From Nonomuraea turkmeniaca (GTDB taxonomy: Bacteria; Actinomycetota; Actinomycetes; Streptosporangiales; Streptosporangiaceae), in assembly GCF_005889735.1 (NCBI RefSeq), contig NZ_VCKY01000038.1, positions 1 through 56,332 on the forward strand: DNA of 56,332 bases, in the 5' to 3' direction. The notes beneath the pieces were generated by a model, which saw nothing but the letters and a program-made list of their open reading frames with translations, ran no database searches and had not been told where the DNA came from. Both the position numbers and the translations under genes were made by a program. Position 1 is the first letter of the stretch, and the number at the start of each line of letters is the position of its first letter. Positions 33,727 through 47,434 of the stretch are shown piece after piece.

Positions 33727-34836
33727 CTACCGGGCGCGCAGCACGTCGCCGAGCTTCACGCGGGCGCCCGTCCGCAGCACGGCCCGTTCGTACACCTTGG
33801 CGCCGAAGGCCAGCACCGCCAGCAGAGCCAGCGCCATGGCGGCCATGGACAGCCCCGTCTGCCACATCGGCACTTCGCTCGCGGCCATCCGGACCGGCAT
33901 GATCATCGAGGAGAACGGCGGCACGTACGACAGGACCGTGGCCAGCGTGCCCGTGGGATCGTTGACGGCGTAGATGGCGACGAAGTACGTGGCCATCATG
34001 ACCATGGTCAGCGGGGTCAGCACGCTGTTGACCTCCTCCTGGCGCGAGACCAGCGAGGCGAACGCCGCCGACAGGGTGGCGAAGAAGGCGTACCCGAGCA
34101 CGAACCACACCAGCACCCCGGCCACCAGCCCCGGCATGCCGGGCGGGAAGTCGGCCGCGATGCCGGAGGCCGTGGCCCCGGCGAAGCCCGCGACGATGAC
34201 AGTGGCCAGGTTGATGAGGCCGAGCACGCCCAACCCGACGATCTTGCCGCCGAGCAGCTGCCACGGCCGCAGCGAGGAGAGCAGGATCTCCACGATCCTG
34301 CTGCCCTTCTCCTCCACCACTCCCATGGCGACCACGACGGCCTGTCCGAAGAGCAGCATGAAGAGCACGACGGTGAGCACCCAGGCGATCCCGGTACGCG
34401 CGGATTCGTAGCGCGTGTCGGCGCCCACGGACTCCATCTGCAGCGCCGGGATCGACACGCCGACGGCGCCGAGCCGCACCTCCCGGTTGACGCTCTGCAT
34501 GAGTACGCCGAGCTGGGCGTCGATCTCGCCGTCCGTGAGCACCTTCGTGCCGTTGACCAGGACGGCGTCCACGTCACCTGCCAGCACCGCCTGCTTGGCC
34601 GCGGCCTCGTCGGGGAAGGAGCGCCATTCGAACGTGGCCTGGGGCGCGGCGGCCTGCAGCGGCAGTTGCTGGGAGTTGACGGTGCCCAGAGTGTAGGAGT
34701 CCGGGCCGCTCATGAACCTGGGGGCGAAGGAGATCACCGCCGTCAGCAGGGCGGTGATGATCAGGCCGATCACGAACGCCTTCGTGCGGAGCTGGGTGAC
34801 GATCTCCCTGCGGGCGACCAGCATCAACCCGTTCAC
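33727..34836 (-). CDS. ABC-2-type transporter permease (NatB-like)
   Basis: 369 residues. An N-terminal helix is followed by a large extracytoplasmic domain (about 40-170) and six C-terminal transmembrane segments (VLTVVLFMLLFGQAVVVAMGVVEEKGSR, VLGLINLATVIVAGFAGATA, LVAGVLVWFVLGYAFFATLSAAFASL, LTPLTMVMMATYFVAI ...). This is the NatB/YhaP shape, with the EEKGSRIVEIL segment contacting the ATPase. The start is a GTG at 34836 that overlaps the ATPase stop (GTGA). Probably exports Na+ or a small hydrophobic or peptide substrate; substrate not readable. Confidence 0.9.
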   Translation of the reverse strand: MNGLMLVARREIVTQLRTKAFVIGLIITALLTAVISFAPRFMSGPDSYTLGTVNSQQLPLQAAAPQATFEWRSFPDEAAAKQAVLAGDVDAVLVNGTKVLTDGEIDAQLGVLMQSVNREVRLGAVGVSIPALQMESVGADTRYESARTGIAWVLTVVLFMLLFGQAVVVAMGVVEEKGSRIVEILLSSLRPWQLLGGKIVGLGVLGLINLATVIVAGFAGATASGIAADFPPGMPGLVAGVLVWFVLGYAFFATLSAAFASLVSRQEEVNSVLTPLTMVMMATYFVAIYAVNDPTGTLATVLSYVPPFSSMIMPVRMAASEVPMWQTGLSMAAMALALLAVLAFGAKVYERAVLRTGARVKLGDVLRAR

Positions 34837-35729
34837 GCCACGGCCTCCTTGAAGATCTCGGTGAGGGTCGACTGCTCGACGCCGAAGTGCTCCACGTGTC
34901 CCGCCTTCATGGCGCGGCGCAGGACCTCCTGGTCGTCGCCGCCGGCCGTACGCAGGACGTGCCGGTCACCGCTCACGGTGACCGTACCGGGCAAGCCGTC
35001 CGCCCAGCCCGGAGCGGGATCGCGGACGACCACCCGCAGCGTGTTGCCCTCTTCCGCCCGCAGATCGGCCACCGTGCCCGTGGCCACCATCCGGCCGGCC
35101 GCGACGATGCCGACCGAGTCGCACAGCCGCTCGACCAGCTCCAGCTGGTGGCTGGAGAAGATCACCGGCACCCCGCCCCTGCACCGCTCCTGCAGCGCCG
35201 TGGCCAGCGCGTCCACCGCGATCGGGTCGAGCCCGGAGAACGGCTCGTCCAGCACCAGCACCTCGGGGTCGTGCACCAGCGCCACGGCCAGCTGCACACG
35301 CTGCTGATTGCCCAGCGACAGCGCCTGCACCGCGTCGTTCCTGCGCTCGGCCACGCCCAGCCGCTCCAGCAGGTCGTCGGTGGCCTTCTTGGCGGCCGCC
35401 GGGCTGAGCCCGTGCAGGCGCCCGAAGTACTCGATCTGCTCGGCGACCCGCATCTTCTGGTACAGGCCGCGCTCCTCCGGCATGTAGCCGAAGCGGCGCC
35501 GCACGTCGTAGTCGAGCCGCTTGCCCTGCCAGCTCACGGACCCGGAGTCCGCCTGGAGCACGCCCATGACGATGCGCATCGTCGTCGTCTTACCGGCGCC
35601 GTTCGCGCCGACGAACCCGAACATCTCCCCCGGCCGCACGGCGAAGCTGATCCCATCAAGGGCGACCTTGCCGCCAGGGGCGTCGGGGCCGCCCGCGAAG
35701 CGCTTGCGCAGCTCGCTGATCTCGAGCAT
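34833..35729 (-). CDS. ABC transporter ATPase (NatA-like)
   Basis: 298 residues. Walker A GANGAGKTTTM (about residue 42), Q-loop around RFGYMPEERGLYQKM, signature ALSLGNQQRVQLAVALVHDPE (the LSxGxQQ form), Walker B VLVLDEPFSGLD, and the H-loop IFSSHQLELVE. The C-terminal 80 residues carry a small extra domain (VVRDPAPGWADGLPGTVTV...). ATG 35729 has GAGAGGA 5 nt upstream. Overlaps the permease by 4 nt. First gene of the operon; an inverted repeat at 35831-35844 lies about 100 bp upstream. Confidence 0.94.
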   Translation of the reverse strand: MLEISELRKRFAGGPDAPGGKVALDGISFAVRPGEMFGFVGANGAGKTTTMRIVMGVLQADSGSVSWQGKRLDYDVRRRFGYMPEERGLYQKMRVAEQIEYFGRLHGLSPAAAKKATDDLLERLGVAERRNDAVQALSLGNQQRVQLAVALVHDPEVLVLDEPFSGLDPIAVDALATALQERCRGGVPVIFSSHQLELVERLCDSVGIVAAGRMVATGTVADLRAEEGNTLRVVVRDPAPGWADGLPGTVTVSGDRHVLRTAGGDDQEVLRRAMKAGHVEHFGVEQSTLTEIFKEAVA

Positions 35730-35830
35730 CAGGTCCTCTCCTTCATCATGGGTCAATAGTGGCCTTCCTGCGGTTCGCGCTGGTAGTCGCGGAAATCACC
35801 GGGCCCATGTGGATACCGCGTCCGATCCGG

Positions 35831-35844
35831 ATGACATTTGTCAT
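35831..35844. promoter_or_regulatory. Inverted repeat between the ABC operon and the adenosyltransferase gene
   Basis: Perfect ATGACA-tt-TGTCAT. It lies 102 bp upstream of the ABC ATPase start and 16 bp before the adenosyltransferase ATG. I recall similar TGACATTTGTCA sites before ABC/two-component operons in actinomycetes, probably bound by NarL/DesR-type regulators, so this may be the site of the kinase's missing partner. Confidence 0.5.
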
Positions 35845-35859
35845 GAGTACGCTGAGCCC

Positions 35860-36453
35860 ATGACGCGCGCCGACAAGGACAAGCCGGTCGTCCTCTCCCG
35901 CATCTACACCCGCACCGGCGACGACGGCACCACCGCGCTGAGCGACATGAGCCGCGCTTCGAAGACCGATCCGCGGCTGGCCGCCTACGCCGACGTCGAG
36001 GAGGCCAACGCCCACCTGGGCGTGGCGCTCTCGCACGGAACGCTGCCGGCCGATCTGGTGGAGGTCCTGGTCCGGGTCCAGAACGAGTTGTTCGATCTGG
36101 GGGCCGACCTGGCCACGCCGGTCGTCGACGACCCGGAGTTCCCGCCCCTGCGGGTGGAGCAGTCGTACATCGACTGGCTGGAAGAGCAGTGCGACCGCTT
36201 CAACGCCGGGCTCAAGCCGCTGCGGAGTTTCATCCTGCCCGGCGGCGATCCGGCCACCGCGGCGCTGCACGTGGCGCGGGTCACCGTCCGCAGAGCGGAG
36301 CGCTCGGCCTGGACGGCGCTGCAGGCGCACGACGACATGAACGTGCTGACGGCGAAATACCTCAACCGCCTCTCGGACCTGCTGTTCATCGCGTGCCGGG
36401 TCGCCCATGCGGGCAACGAGATCCTCTGGAAGCCGGGCGGGACGCGCGAATGA
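35860..36453 (+). CDS. Cob(I)alamin adenosyltransferase, PduO type
   Basis: 197 residues. Transfers the adenosyl group of ATP to cob(I)alamin to make coenzyme B12. N-terminal SRIYTRTGDDGTTALSDMSRASKTD is the ATP-binding signature; VEEANAHLG, the FILPGGDPATAALHVARVTVRRAERS stretch and LNRLSDLLFIACR complete the trimeric PduO fold. The ATG at 35860 has no ribosome site; a weak -10-like TACGCT (35848-35853) ends 6 nt before it, suggesting a leaderless message. Works with B12-dependent enzymes such as methylmalonyl-CoA mutase, whose partner epimerase is at 10202. Confidence 0.93.
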   Translation: MTRADKDKPVVLSRIYTRTGDDGTTALSDMSRASKTDPRLAAYADVEEANAHLGVALSHGTLPADLVEVLVRVQNELFDLGADLATPVVDDPEFPPLRVEQSYIDWLEEQCDRFNAGLKPLRSFILPGGDPATAALHVARVTVRRAERSAWTALQAHDDMNVLTAKYLNRLSDLLFIACRVAHAGNEILWKPGGTRE

Positions 36454-36486
36454 GAAACCTGCTTCATCGGGCTGCCGCCCTACCCG

Positions 36487-36867
36487 TCAGGCCACATCCA
36501 GGTACGCGCTGGGCGGCGCGGACTCCAGCCAGGCCAGGAAGCCCGTGAGCGCGTCCGCGCTCATCGCGAGCGAGACGTCTTGCGTGCTCCCACCGCAGTC
36601 GACGGCGTAGAGCCCGTCGCCGATCTCGCGACGGGCGGAAACAACAAGGCCGCGCCTCGCAATCGCGTGGCGCGGCCTCAGCCGGATGCCCAGGAGGGGA
36701 ATCCAGTGGAGCTCCCCGTCGGCGTAGCGGGCCACCCCGCTGCGCCAGGCGGCGCTTCCCACCCTCAGGCGACAGGGTACGCTCCCGCGCGAACGGACCA
36801 GCATGACAGCGCGCAACACCACGAGGGCGGCCAGCAGCACCAGGACTGTCACAACCGTAGCTACCAT
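36487..36867 (-). CDS. DUF2550-family membrane protein
   Basis: 126 residues. One N-terminal transmembrane helix (VATVVTVLVLLAALVVLRAVMLV) and a cytosolic beta-rich region (VPCRLRVGSAAWRSGVARYADGELHWIPLLGIRLRPRHAI). This is the DUF2550 family, which follows atpC in many actinobacteria; the function is unknown. ATG 36867 has AGGGGG 4 nt upstream. It starts 22 nt after the atpC stop and is the last gene of the ATP synthase transcript, convergent with the adenosyltransferase gene. Confidence 0.88.
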   Translation of the reverse strand: MVATVVTVLVLLAALVVLRAVMLVRSRGSVPCRLRVGSAAWRSGVARYADGELHWIPLLGIRLRPRHAIARRGLVVSARREIGDGLYAVDCGGSTQDVSLAMSADALTGFLAWLESAPPSAYLDVA

Positions 36868-36889
36868 GCCGCCCCCTGAACGTGTTCTG

Positions 36890-37291
36890 CTATACCTCTT
36901 CGCCGGCCGCGCGCAGCCGGGCCCTGGCACGCTTGGCCTCGATCGCCGCGTCGGCGTCTTCCTGGTTGGCCTCGATCGAGGCCTGGGCCCGGTCGAGAGC
37001 GTCGCGGGCAGCCGCGACGTCGACCTCGGAACCGAGCTCGGCCACCTCGGCGAGCACGGACACCTCATTGTCGGCCACGGAGATGAACCCACCATGAACG
37101 GCCGCCACGAGGTCCCCCTCGCCCTCCCGCTTCACGCGCAGCACGCCGCCCTCGACGAGGACGCCGAGAACAGGTGCGTGTTGCGGCATAATACCGATCT
37201 CGCCGTCCACGGTCTTGGCAATCACCATGTCGGCCTCGCCCGACCAGATCTCACGCTCGGGTGAGACAACCCCTACGCGTAGCTTCGCCAC
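36890..37291 (-). CDS. atpC: ATP synthase epsilon subunit
   Basis: 133 residues, the F1 regulatory subunit. N-terminal beta-sandwich (LRVGVVSPEREIWSGEADMVIAKTVDGEIGIMPQHAPVLGVL) and a C-terminal helical hairpin (DALDRAQASIEANQEDADAAIEAKRARARL). The PEREIWSGEA and GEIGIMPQHAP motifs are diagnostic. It follows atpD by 59 bp and precedes the DUF2550 gene. Length is normal for actinobacteria. Confidence 0.96.
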   Translation of the reverse strand: MAKLRVGVVSPEREIWSGEADMVIAKTVDGEIGIMPQHAPVLGVLVEGGVLRVKREGEGDLVAAVHGGFISVADNEVSVLAEVAELGSEVDVAAARDALDRAQASIEANQEDADAAIEAKRARARLRAAGEEV

Positions 37292-37350
37292 TTTGTGTAG
37301 GTCCTTTCCGATCAGGTGATGGCCCGGTGGGGGCCATCACCTTGGGGCGA

Positions 37351-39703
<2,353 letters not shown>

Positions 39704-39706
39704 GTC

Positions 39707-41353
<1,647 letters not shown>

Positions 41354-41377
41354 CTCTACTCTGTCTCCCTATTCGCC

Positions 41378-42186
41378 CTAGCCGGCCAACCGGCGGCGGA
41401 CTTCTTCAATTCGTCCGACAATGGTGGTGTCGATGATCTCGTCGCCGATGCGGACCGAGAACCCACCGAGCACTCGCTTGTCCACCTCGACATTCAGGTG
41501 CACGTCGCGGCCATACGCGGTGCGCAGCCACGCCGCCAGGCGGCGCTTCTGCTCCTCGGTCAGCTCGACGGCGCTGCGCACCACCGCCACGAGGCGCTGG
41601 CGCTGCTGGGCCACGATGTGACCGGCCTCTTCCAGACCTGTCTCCAGGCTACGCCCCCGCGGGTGCACGACGAGCTGCGCGATCAGGCGCAGGCTGGTCG
41701 GCCCGACCTTGTCGCCGAGCAGGTCGCTCAGCAGCTGCCGCTTGCCCGCCTCGGGCGCGGCCTGATCCGTGAGCGCGCGGCGCAGATCGGGGTTTGCGGC
41801 GACGATGCGGCCGAAGCGGAAGAGCTCGTCCTCCACGTCGTCGAGCCTGGACTGACTCTCGGCCTCCGCGGACGCGGCGACGACGCCGAGCCGTTCGAGC
41901 ACGTCGGCCAGGTCACCGGCGCGCGACCACCTGGCCGAGACCGCGGCCTCGACGGTGTCCAACGCGGCCCGGCCCACCTTGCCTTCGAGCAGCGCGCGCA
42001 CGGTCCGTGCCTTCTGCTCGCCGGCCCTGGACGGGTCGGACAGGGCACGACGCAGGCCGTGCTCGCGGTCGAGCAGATCCGTGACCGCGAACAACTCGTC
42101 GGAGAGGGCCCCGAGGTCGGCGCTGCCGGCGACCGCGTTGAACCGCTCCTCGACCTCGGCCAGCGACGTCCTGCTCAGACCGCGCA

Positions 42187-42187
<1 letters not shown>
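41378..42187 (-). CDS. atpH: ATP synthase delta subunit
   Basis: 269 residues; actinobacterial delta subunits are longer than the 180 of E. coli. The N-terminal helical domain (RFNAVAGSADLGALSDELFAVTDLLDREHGLRRALSDPSRAGEQKA) binds alpha; the C-terminal part (LLSDLLGDKVGPTSLRLIAQLVVHPRG, AYGRDVHLNVEVDKRVLGGFSVRIGDEIIDTTIVGRI) is the peripheral stalk contact. Its ATG (42187) overlaps the atpF stop by one base. Confidence 0.96.
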
Positions 42188-42759
<572 letters not shown>

Positions 42760-42775
42760 TCAGAAGGGCGGTCTA

Positions 42776-43045
<270 letters not shown>

Positions 43046-43077
43046 TCACCGGTCATGGATATTCCGGTATGTGGATC

Positions 43078-43875
43078 TCAGTGCTCTGCGTGCAGCGAGC
43101 CGCCGATGTACATCGCGGCCAGCATCGCGAACAGGAACGCCTGCAGGAACTGGATGAACATCTCGAAGCCCGTGAGGATGATGGTCATCACCACGCCGAG
43201 GACACCGATGGGAGCGCCCAGCGGCGAGAGCTTTTCGAAGAGGAACCAGAAGCCGACCATGCTGAAGAAGGCCAGCAGCATGTGGCCGGCGAACATGTTG
43301 GCGAACAGTCGGACCGCGTGCGTGAACGGCGCGATGATCAGGTTCGACAGGAACTCGATCGGCGACAGCAGCACGTAGATCGGCTTCGGCAGCCCGGGCG
43401 GGAACATCATGTTCTTGAAGTAGCCCCACGGGCCCTGATGCTTCATGCCGAGGTAGACCTTGAGCACGTAGATCGAGAGCGCGAGCACGGCCGGGAAGGC
43501 GATGTGCGAGGCCACGGGGAACTGCAACACCGGGATGACGCCCATGAGGTTCCAGACGAGGACCAAGAAGAAGAGCGTCAGCAGCAGGCCCATCCACCGG
43601 TCGGCGTCCTTGCCCAAGAAGGGGCGGGCGACCTGGTCGCGGACGAACATGTAGCCGTACTCGACGACGTTCTGCACACCCCTCGGAACGACCTTGGGGT
43701 TGGCGAACGCCGCCCAGCACAGGCCGATCACGAACACCGCGCTGAGCAGCGCGAGCAGGACCGGCTTGGTGAACCATTCGACCCCGGGAATGATGGGCGG
43801 CAGATTGAACAGTTCCTCAGGCGTAGGCGCCCCGAACTGGTCGGCTGGTGGAGCGAGGGCCGTCAGCGCACTCAC
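43078..43875 (-). CDS. atpB: ATP synthase a subunit
   Basis: 265 residues with five or six transmembrane helices. The essential Arg is in the FTHAVRLFANMFAGHMLLAFF segment (about residue 190), with acidic and polar residues in the last helix (FEMFIQFLQAFLFAMLAAMY). It starts 72 bp upstream of atpE. The 67 bp before it on the same strand hold no gene. Confidence 0.95.
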   Translation of the reverse strand: MSALTALAPPADQFGAPTPEELFNLPPIIPGVEWFTKPVLLALLSAVFVIGLCWAAFANPKVVPRGVQNVVEYGYMFVRDQVARPFLGKDADRWMGLLLTLFFLVLVWNLMGVIPVLQFPVASHIAFPAVLALSIYVLKVYLGMKHQGPWGYFKNMMFPPGLPKPIYVLLSPIEFLSNLIIAPFTHAVRLFANMFAGHMLLAFFSMVGFWFLFEKLSPLGAPIGVLGVVMTIILTGFEMFIQFLQAFLFAMLAAMYIGGSLHAEH

Positions 43876-43942
43876 GCGGCGTTCCCTTCAACGTCGTAGT
43901 AGTTCACAAGGGTTTCCTCAGCGAAGCGATCGCTGCGTCGCG

Positions 43943-44158
43943 CTAGCGACCGAACTTCCGGTAGACCAGGTAGCCACCGAGCACGACCCCCAGGACGACG
44001 CCTATGGGGAAGAACGCGGACATGTCCAACCAGCGGTCCAGCAACCAGCCGATACCGCCGTAGATGGCCATCCCGGCGAGCAGATAGCTGGGGACTGACC
44101 ACATGGCGTCGGCGAAGTCGCGACCGTCTTCTTCCGGTCGGCGTTCCTGTGCGCTCAT
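43943..44158 (-). CDS. AtpZ/AtpI-family small membrane protein
   Basis: 71 residues with two transmembrane helices (YLLAGMAIYGGIGWLLDRWL and FFPIGVVLGVVLGGYLVYRKF). The N-terminal charged stretch (MSAQERRPEEDGRDFADAMW) and the W-x2-D-x-W motif fit the AtpZ/AtpI group that sits before atpB. Likely role: assembly of the ATP synthase or ion transport; unproven. Confidence 0.82.
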   Translation of the reverse strand: MSAQERRPEEDGRDFADAMWSVPSYLLAGMAIYGGIGWLLDRWLDMSAFFPIGVVLGVVLGGYLVYRKFGR

Positions 44159-44223
44159 CGCGGCCCCGACGATAGCAGGCGAGTAGAGGACTAGTCATAT
44201 CGGACCCTGTCCGTGCACCAGCC

Positions 44224-44646
44224 TCATGAGTCGCCCTTTCCGGGGACTCGGGCCTCAGGGTCGACGTAAAGCATCTTGGTCTTCATGAAGGCGCGCACTT
44301 CGAAGCCGGTCCACACGAGCGTGCAGATCACGACCGACCAGGCGAACGCCTGCGTGTTCCAGACCGTGGTGTCGCGGAACGCGGACAGCACGATCATGAT
44401 GACGACGACCTTGACGAGGTAGCTCAGCATCGCCGCGATCGCCATCATCTGGGGAGACACCCGTGCGGCATACGACACCGCTACTACACTGATGCTGAAG
44501 AAAACCCCGACCAGCAAGGTGCCGAGCGCGGCGCCCAGAGCCCCCTTGCCGCCTGCCATCAGGAGCGAGACGACCACGGCGACCACCCCGACCGCCAGGG
44601 TCGGAATCGCGGCGCTCTTGAGTACGCGCACGTCGTTGGCCTGCAT
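44224..44646 (-). CDS. atpI: ATP synthase subunit I (AtpI-like)
   Basis: 140 residues, four transmembrane helices (IPTLAVGVVAVVVSLLMAGG, GALGAALGTLLVGVFFSISVVAVSY, MMAIAAMLSYLVKVVVIMIVLSAF, AFAWSVVICTLVWTGFEVRAF). This is the loosely conserved AtpI protein at the head of actinobacterial ATP synthase operons. It may help rotor-ring assembly or magnesium uptake. 131 bp separate it from the upstream transferase gene, room for an operon promoter; none is clear by eye. Confidence 0.82.
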   Translation of the reverse strand: MQANDVRVLKSAAIPTLAVGVVAVVVSLLMAGGKGALGAALGTLLVGVFFSISVVAVSYAARVSPQMMAIAAMLSYLVKVVVIMIVLSAFRDTTVWNTQAFAWSVVICTLVWTGFEVRAFMKTKMLYVDPEARVPGKGDS

Positions 44647-44777
44647 CGGTGCTCCATCAGCGTGTTATCAAGCGAGCGTTTGCTACCCCCAGAGCGTTGC
44701 TTCTGGAGGTTCCCTGCTCGTGAAAGATATCACAAGCTCACGGAAGACCGCTTTTACCTGCCGTTTCTAGTTCGTGA

Positions 44778-46064
44778 TCAAGAATGGCTAGGAAAGGCGG
44801 GAATGACCGGATTGCCCTCTGCTGTCGCACGTTCGTGCGAGGGGCCGTCCGCCGGCGGCATCCGCCGCCTGACCTCGGGCTCCGGCGGAATCGGCGGCAT
44901 GGGCCCGGTGGGCGGGCCGTCGTCGTCAGGCTGCTTGCCGCGCGACGCGGAGTGCGCCCCGCCCCTGCCCCGCCAGCGCGGCAGGGCCATCAGCACGAGG
45001 ACGGCCAGGGCGAGCACGATGACCACGGGGAACAGCAGCACCGGCACACCGATCGTGGACATGCCCACGATGCCGAAGGCGAACAGGAACGCCCACGCGT
45101 ACATGATCAGCACCGATCTGCGGTGCGAGTGACCGATGTCCATGAGCCGGTGGTGCAGGTGGCCGCGGTCGGGCGCGAACGGCGACAGGCCTCGCGAGGT
45201 GCGCCGCACCACGGCGGTGATCAGGTCGACCAGCGGCAGGACCAGCACGGCGGCCGGCAGGAGCAGCGGCAGCAGCACCGGGACCTTGTTCATGCCCTCG
45301 ATGATCCCGGGGTCGACCGGCGTCACGGTGACGATGGACGAGGCGAGCACCAGCCCGATGAGCATCGCTCCGGTGTCGCCCATGAAGATCTTCGCCGGAT
45401 GGAAGTTGTGCGGCAGGAACCCCAGGCAGGTGCCGATGAGGATGGCCGCGATGGCCGCGGTGGTGGTGATGCGGCCGCCGCTGATGTTCTCGGCCAGGAA
45501 GATCGAGTAGGCCCAGGTGGCCATGCCCGCGATGCAGACGATTCCGGCCGCCAGGCCGTCGAGCCCGTCGACGAAGTTGACCGCGTTGATGGTCACGACC
45601 ACGACCATGATGGTGATCACGGTGCTGAGCGTTTCGTCGAGGCTGGTGGAGCCGCCCCAGTCCTGCGGCAGCGGGATGTAGAGCAGCCGCAGGTCGAAGA
45701 AGACCAGCACGCCCGCCGCCGCGATCTGCCCGGCCAGCTTGATGAAGGCGTCCATGCCCCACCAGTCGTCCAGGAACCCGGTGATCGTGATCAGCCCGCC
45801 GGCCACGATGAGCGCCGTCACCGCGTCGGCGTCGGTCTCCATCAGCGCCTTGCCCGTGTGCGTGAGCTGGCTGGCCACCAGCAGGCCCACGACCAGGCCG
45901 CCGTACATCGCCAGGCCGCCCAGCCTGGGCGTCGGCGTGGTGTGCACGTCACGCGCGCGAACCTCGGGCATGGCGCCGATGCGGATGGCGAAGCGGCGCA
46001 CCAGCGGGACCAGCAGATAGGTCACCGCTGCCGAGATGAGCGCCATGAACAGGTATTCGCGCAC
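44778..46064 (-). CDS. MraY/WecA/TagO-family phospho-sugar transferase
   Basis: 428 residues. Ten or more transmembrane helices. The conserved acidic pieces are visible: loop GFLDDWWGMD (about 95-105), NAVNFVDGLDGLAAG (about 155-170), FLPHNFHPAKIFMGDTGAML (about 215-235), and the C-terminal RGHLHHRLMDIGHSHRR (His-rich). This is the UDP-GlcNAc:undecaprenyl-phosphate GlcNAc-1-phosphate transferase type (WecA/TagO/Rfe), which starts cell-wall polymer or arabinogalactan synthesis; MraY itself lacks the HHR loop in this form. GTG start at 46064. The C-terminal 60 residues are a disordered Pro/Arg/Gly tail. Confidence 0.9.
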   Translation of the reverse strand: MREYLFMALISAAVTYLLVPLVRRFAIRIGAMPEVRARDVHTTPTPRLGGLAMYGGLVVGLLVASQLTHTGKALMETDADAVTALIVAGGLITITGFLDDWWGMDAFIKLAGQIAAAGVLVFFDLRLLYIPLPQDWGGSTSLDETLSTVITIMVVVVTINAVNFVDGLDGLAAGIVCIAGMATWAYSIFLAENISGGRITTTAAIAAILIGTCLGFLPHNFHPAKIFMGDTGAMLIGLVLASSIVTVTPVDPGIIEGMNKVPVLLPLLLPAAVLVLPLVDLITAVVRRTSRGLSPFAPDRGHLHHRLMDIGHSHRRSVLIMYAWAFLFAFGIVGMSTIGVPVLLFPVVIVLALAVLVLMALPRWRGRGGAHSASRGKQPDDDGPPTGPMPPIPPEPEVRRRMPPADGPSHERATAEGNPVIPAFPSHS

Positions 46065-46121
46065 GGACCTAGTTTCCCGGATGCTCCGGCCGACTGTGAC
46101 CGGAAAACGACACAGACCAGC

Positions 46122-47387
46122 TTAATATTCGCTGAGATATGGCCGATGGATGGCCAGAAGCGCCGCAACTCTTTCCCTGACCTCGGCCGCACCGCCTGGA
46201 TGACGTACGGCTCTGGTCACCAACGTCCCCACCTCTTTGAGCTCCTGGGGCCCCATCCCCTGAGTGGTGACACACGGCGTGCCCACGCGGATACCCGACG
46301 TGATGGACGCCGGCTCCGGATCGTACGGGATCACGTTGCGGTTCAGCGTGATCCCGGCCGCCGCGCACCGCCGCTCCGCCTCGGCGCCCGATACCCCCAC
46401 ATCGCGCAGGTCGATCAGCGCCAGGTGCGTGTCCGTGCCGCCGGAGACCGCCCGCATCCCCTCCCCGGACAGTGCTTCGGCGAGGGCGCGGGCGTTCACG
46501 ATCACCCTGTTGGCGTAGTCGGCGAACTCCGGCCGCATCGCCTCCCCGAACGCGACCGCTTTGGCCGCCACCGCGTGCATCAGCGGCCCGCCCTGCACGA
46601 ACGGGAACACCGCCCGGTCGATCTTCTTGGCCAGCTCCTCCGTGCACAGAATCGCCCCGCCGCGCGGCCCGCGCAGCGCCTTGTGGGTGGTGAACGTCAC
46701 GACGTCCGCGTACGGCACCGCCGAGGGGATCGCCCCGCCCGCCATCAGCCCGATCGGGTGGGCCACGTCGGCGAGCAGCCACGCCCCCACCTCGTCGGCG
46801 ATGCCGCGGAAGACGGAGAAGTCGATCAGTCTCGGGTACGAGGTCGCGCCGCACACGATGAGCTTCGGCTGGTGCCGCAACGCCAGGTCCCTGACCTCGT
46901 CGTAGTCGATGAGCTCGGTGTCACGACGCACTCCGTATGACACGACGTCGAACCATTTTCCCGAGAAGTTCACCTTTGAGCCATGAGTGAGATGGCCGCC
47001 GTGCGGCAGCGCCATGGCCAGCATCGTGTCGCCGGGCTGCAGGAGCGCCGCGTAGGCGGCCAGGTTCGCGGAGGCGCCCGAGTGCGGCTGGACGTTGGCG
47101 TGCTCGGCCTTGAACAACTTCTTGGCACGATCGATCGCCAGCCGTTCGGCGCGGTCGACGACCTCACAACCGCCGTAGTACCGGCGGCCGGGGTAGCCTT
47201 CGGCGTACTTGTTGGTGAGCGTGGAACCCAGGGCGGCCAGAACGGCGGGCGACGTGAAGTTCTCGCTCGCGATCAGTTGGATCTCGCCGCGCACGCGGTC
47301 GAGTTCGTCGAGCAGCACCTGCGCGAGCTCGGGATCCTGCTGCTGCAGCAGCCCGAAGTCCGGACCGTAATAGGGTGGCGTGCCCAT
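46122..47387 (-). CDS. glyA: Serine hydroxymethyltransferase
   Basis: 421 residues from ATG 47387. Converts serine plus tetrahydrofolate to glycine plus 5,10-methylene-THF; PLP-dependent. Landmarks: [58 protein letters not shown] (substrate pocket), [15 protein letters not shown], and the PLP Lys in [15 protein letters not shown] (about residue 227). The C-terminal [18 protein letters not shown] is typical. Start taken at MGTPPYYG; an upstream ATG adds 12 residues. It follows the WXG-like pair by 47 bp. Confidence 0.95.
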   Translation of the reverse strand: MGTPPYYGPDFGLLQQQDPELAQVLLDELDRVRGEIQLIASENFTSPAVLAALGSTLTNKYAEGYPGRRYYGGCEVVDRAERLAIDRAKKLFKAEHANVQPHSGASANLAAYAALLQPGDTMLAMALPHGGHLTHGSKVNFSGKWFDVVSYGVRRDTELIDYDEVRDLALRHQPKLIVCGATSYPRLIDFSVFRGIADEVGAWLLADVAHPIGLMAGGAIPSAVPYADVVTFTTHKALRGPRGGAILCTEELAKKIDRAVFPFVQGGPLMHAVAAKAVAFGEAMRPEFADYANRVIVNARALAEALSGEGMRAVSGGTDTHLALIDLRDVGVSGAEAERRCAAAGITLNRNVIPYDPEPASITSGIRVGTPCVTTQGMGPQELKEVGTLVTRAVRHPGGAAEVRERVAALLAIHRPYLSEY

Positions 47388-47434
47388 TTCCCCAATGTAC
47401 GCCCTAATGTCCGTTTCGCCCACAAGGCGGGCCG

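Noticed and set aside
44784..46940. Long plus-strand frame opposite the transferase and glyA genes
   Set aside because: Antisense to two well-recognised genes; low-complexity translation with no family signature.
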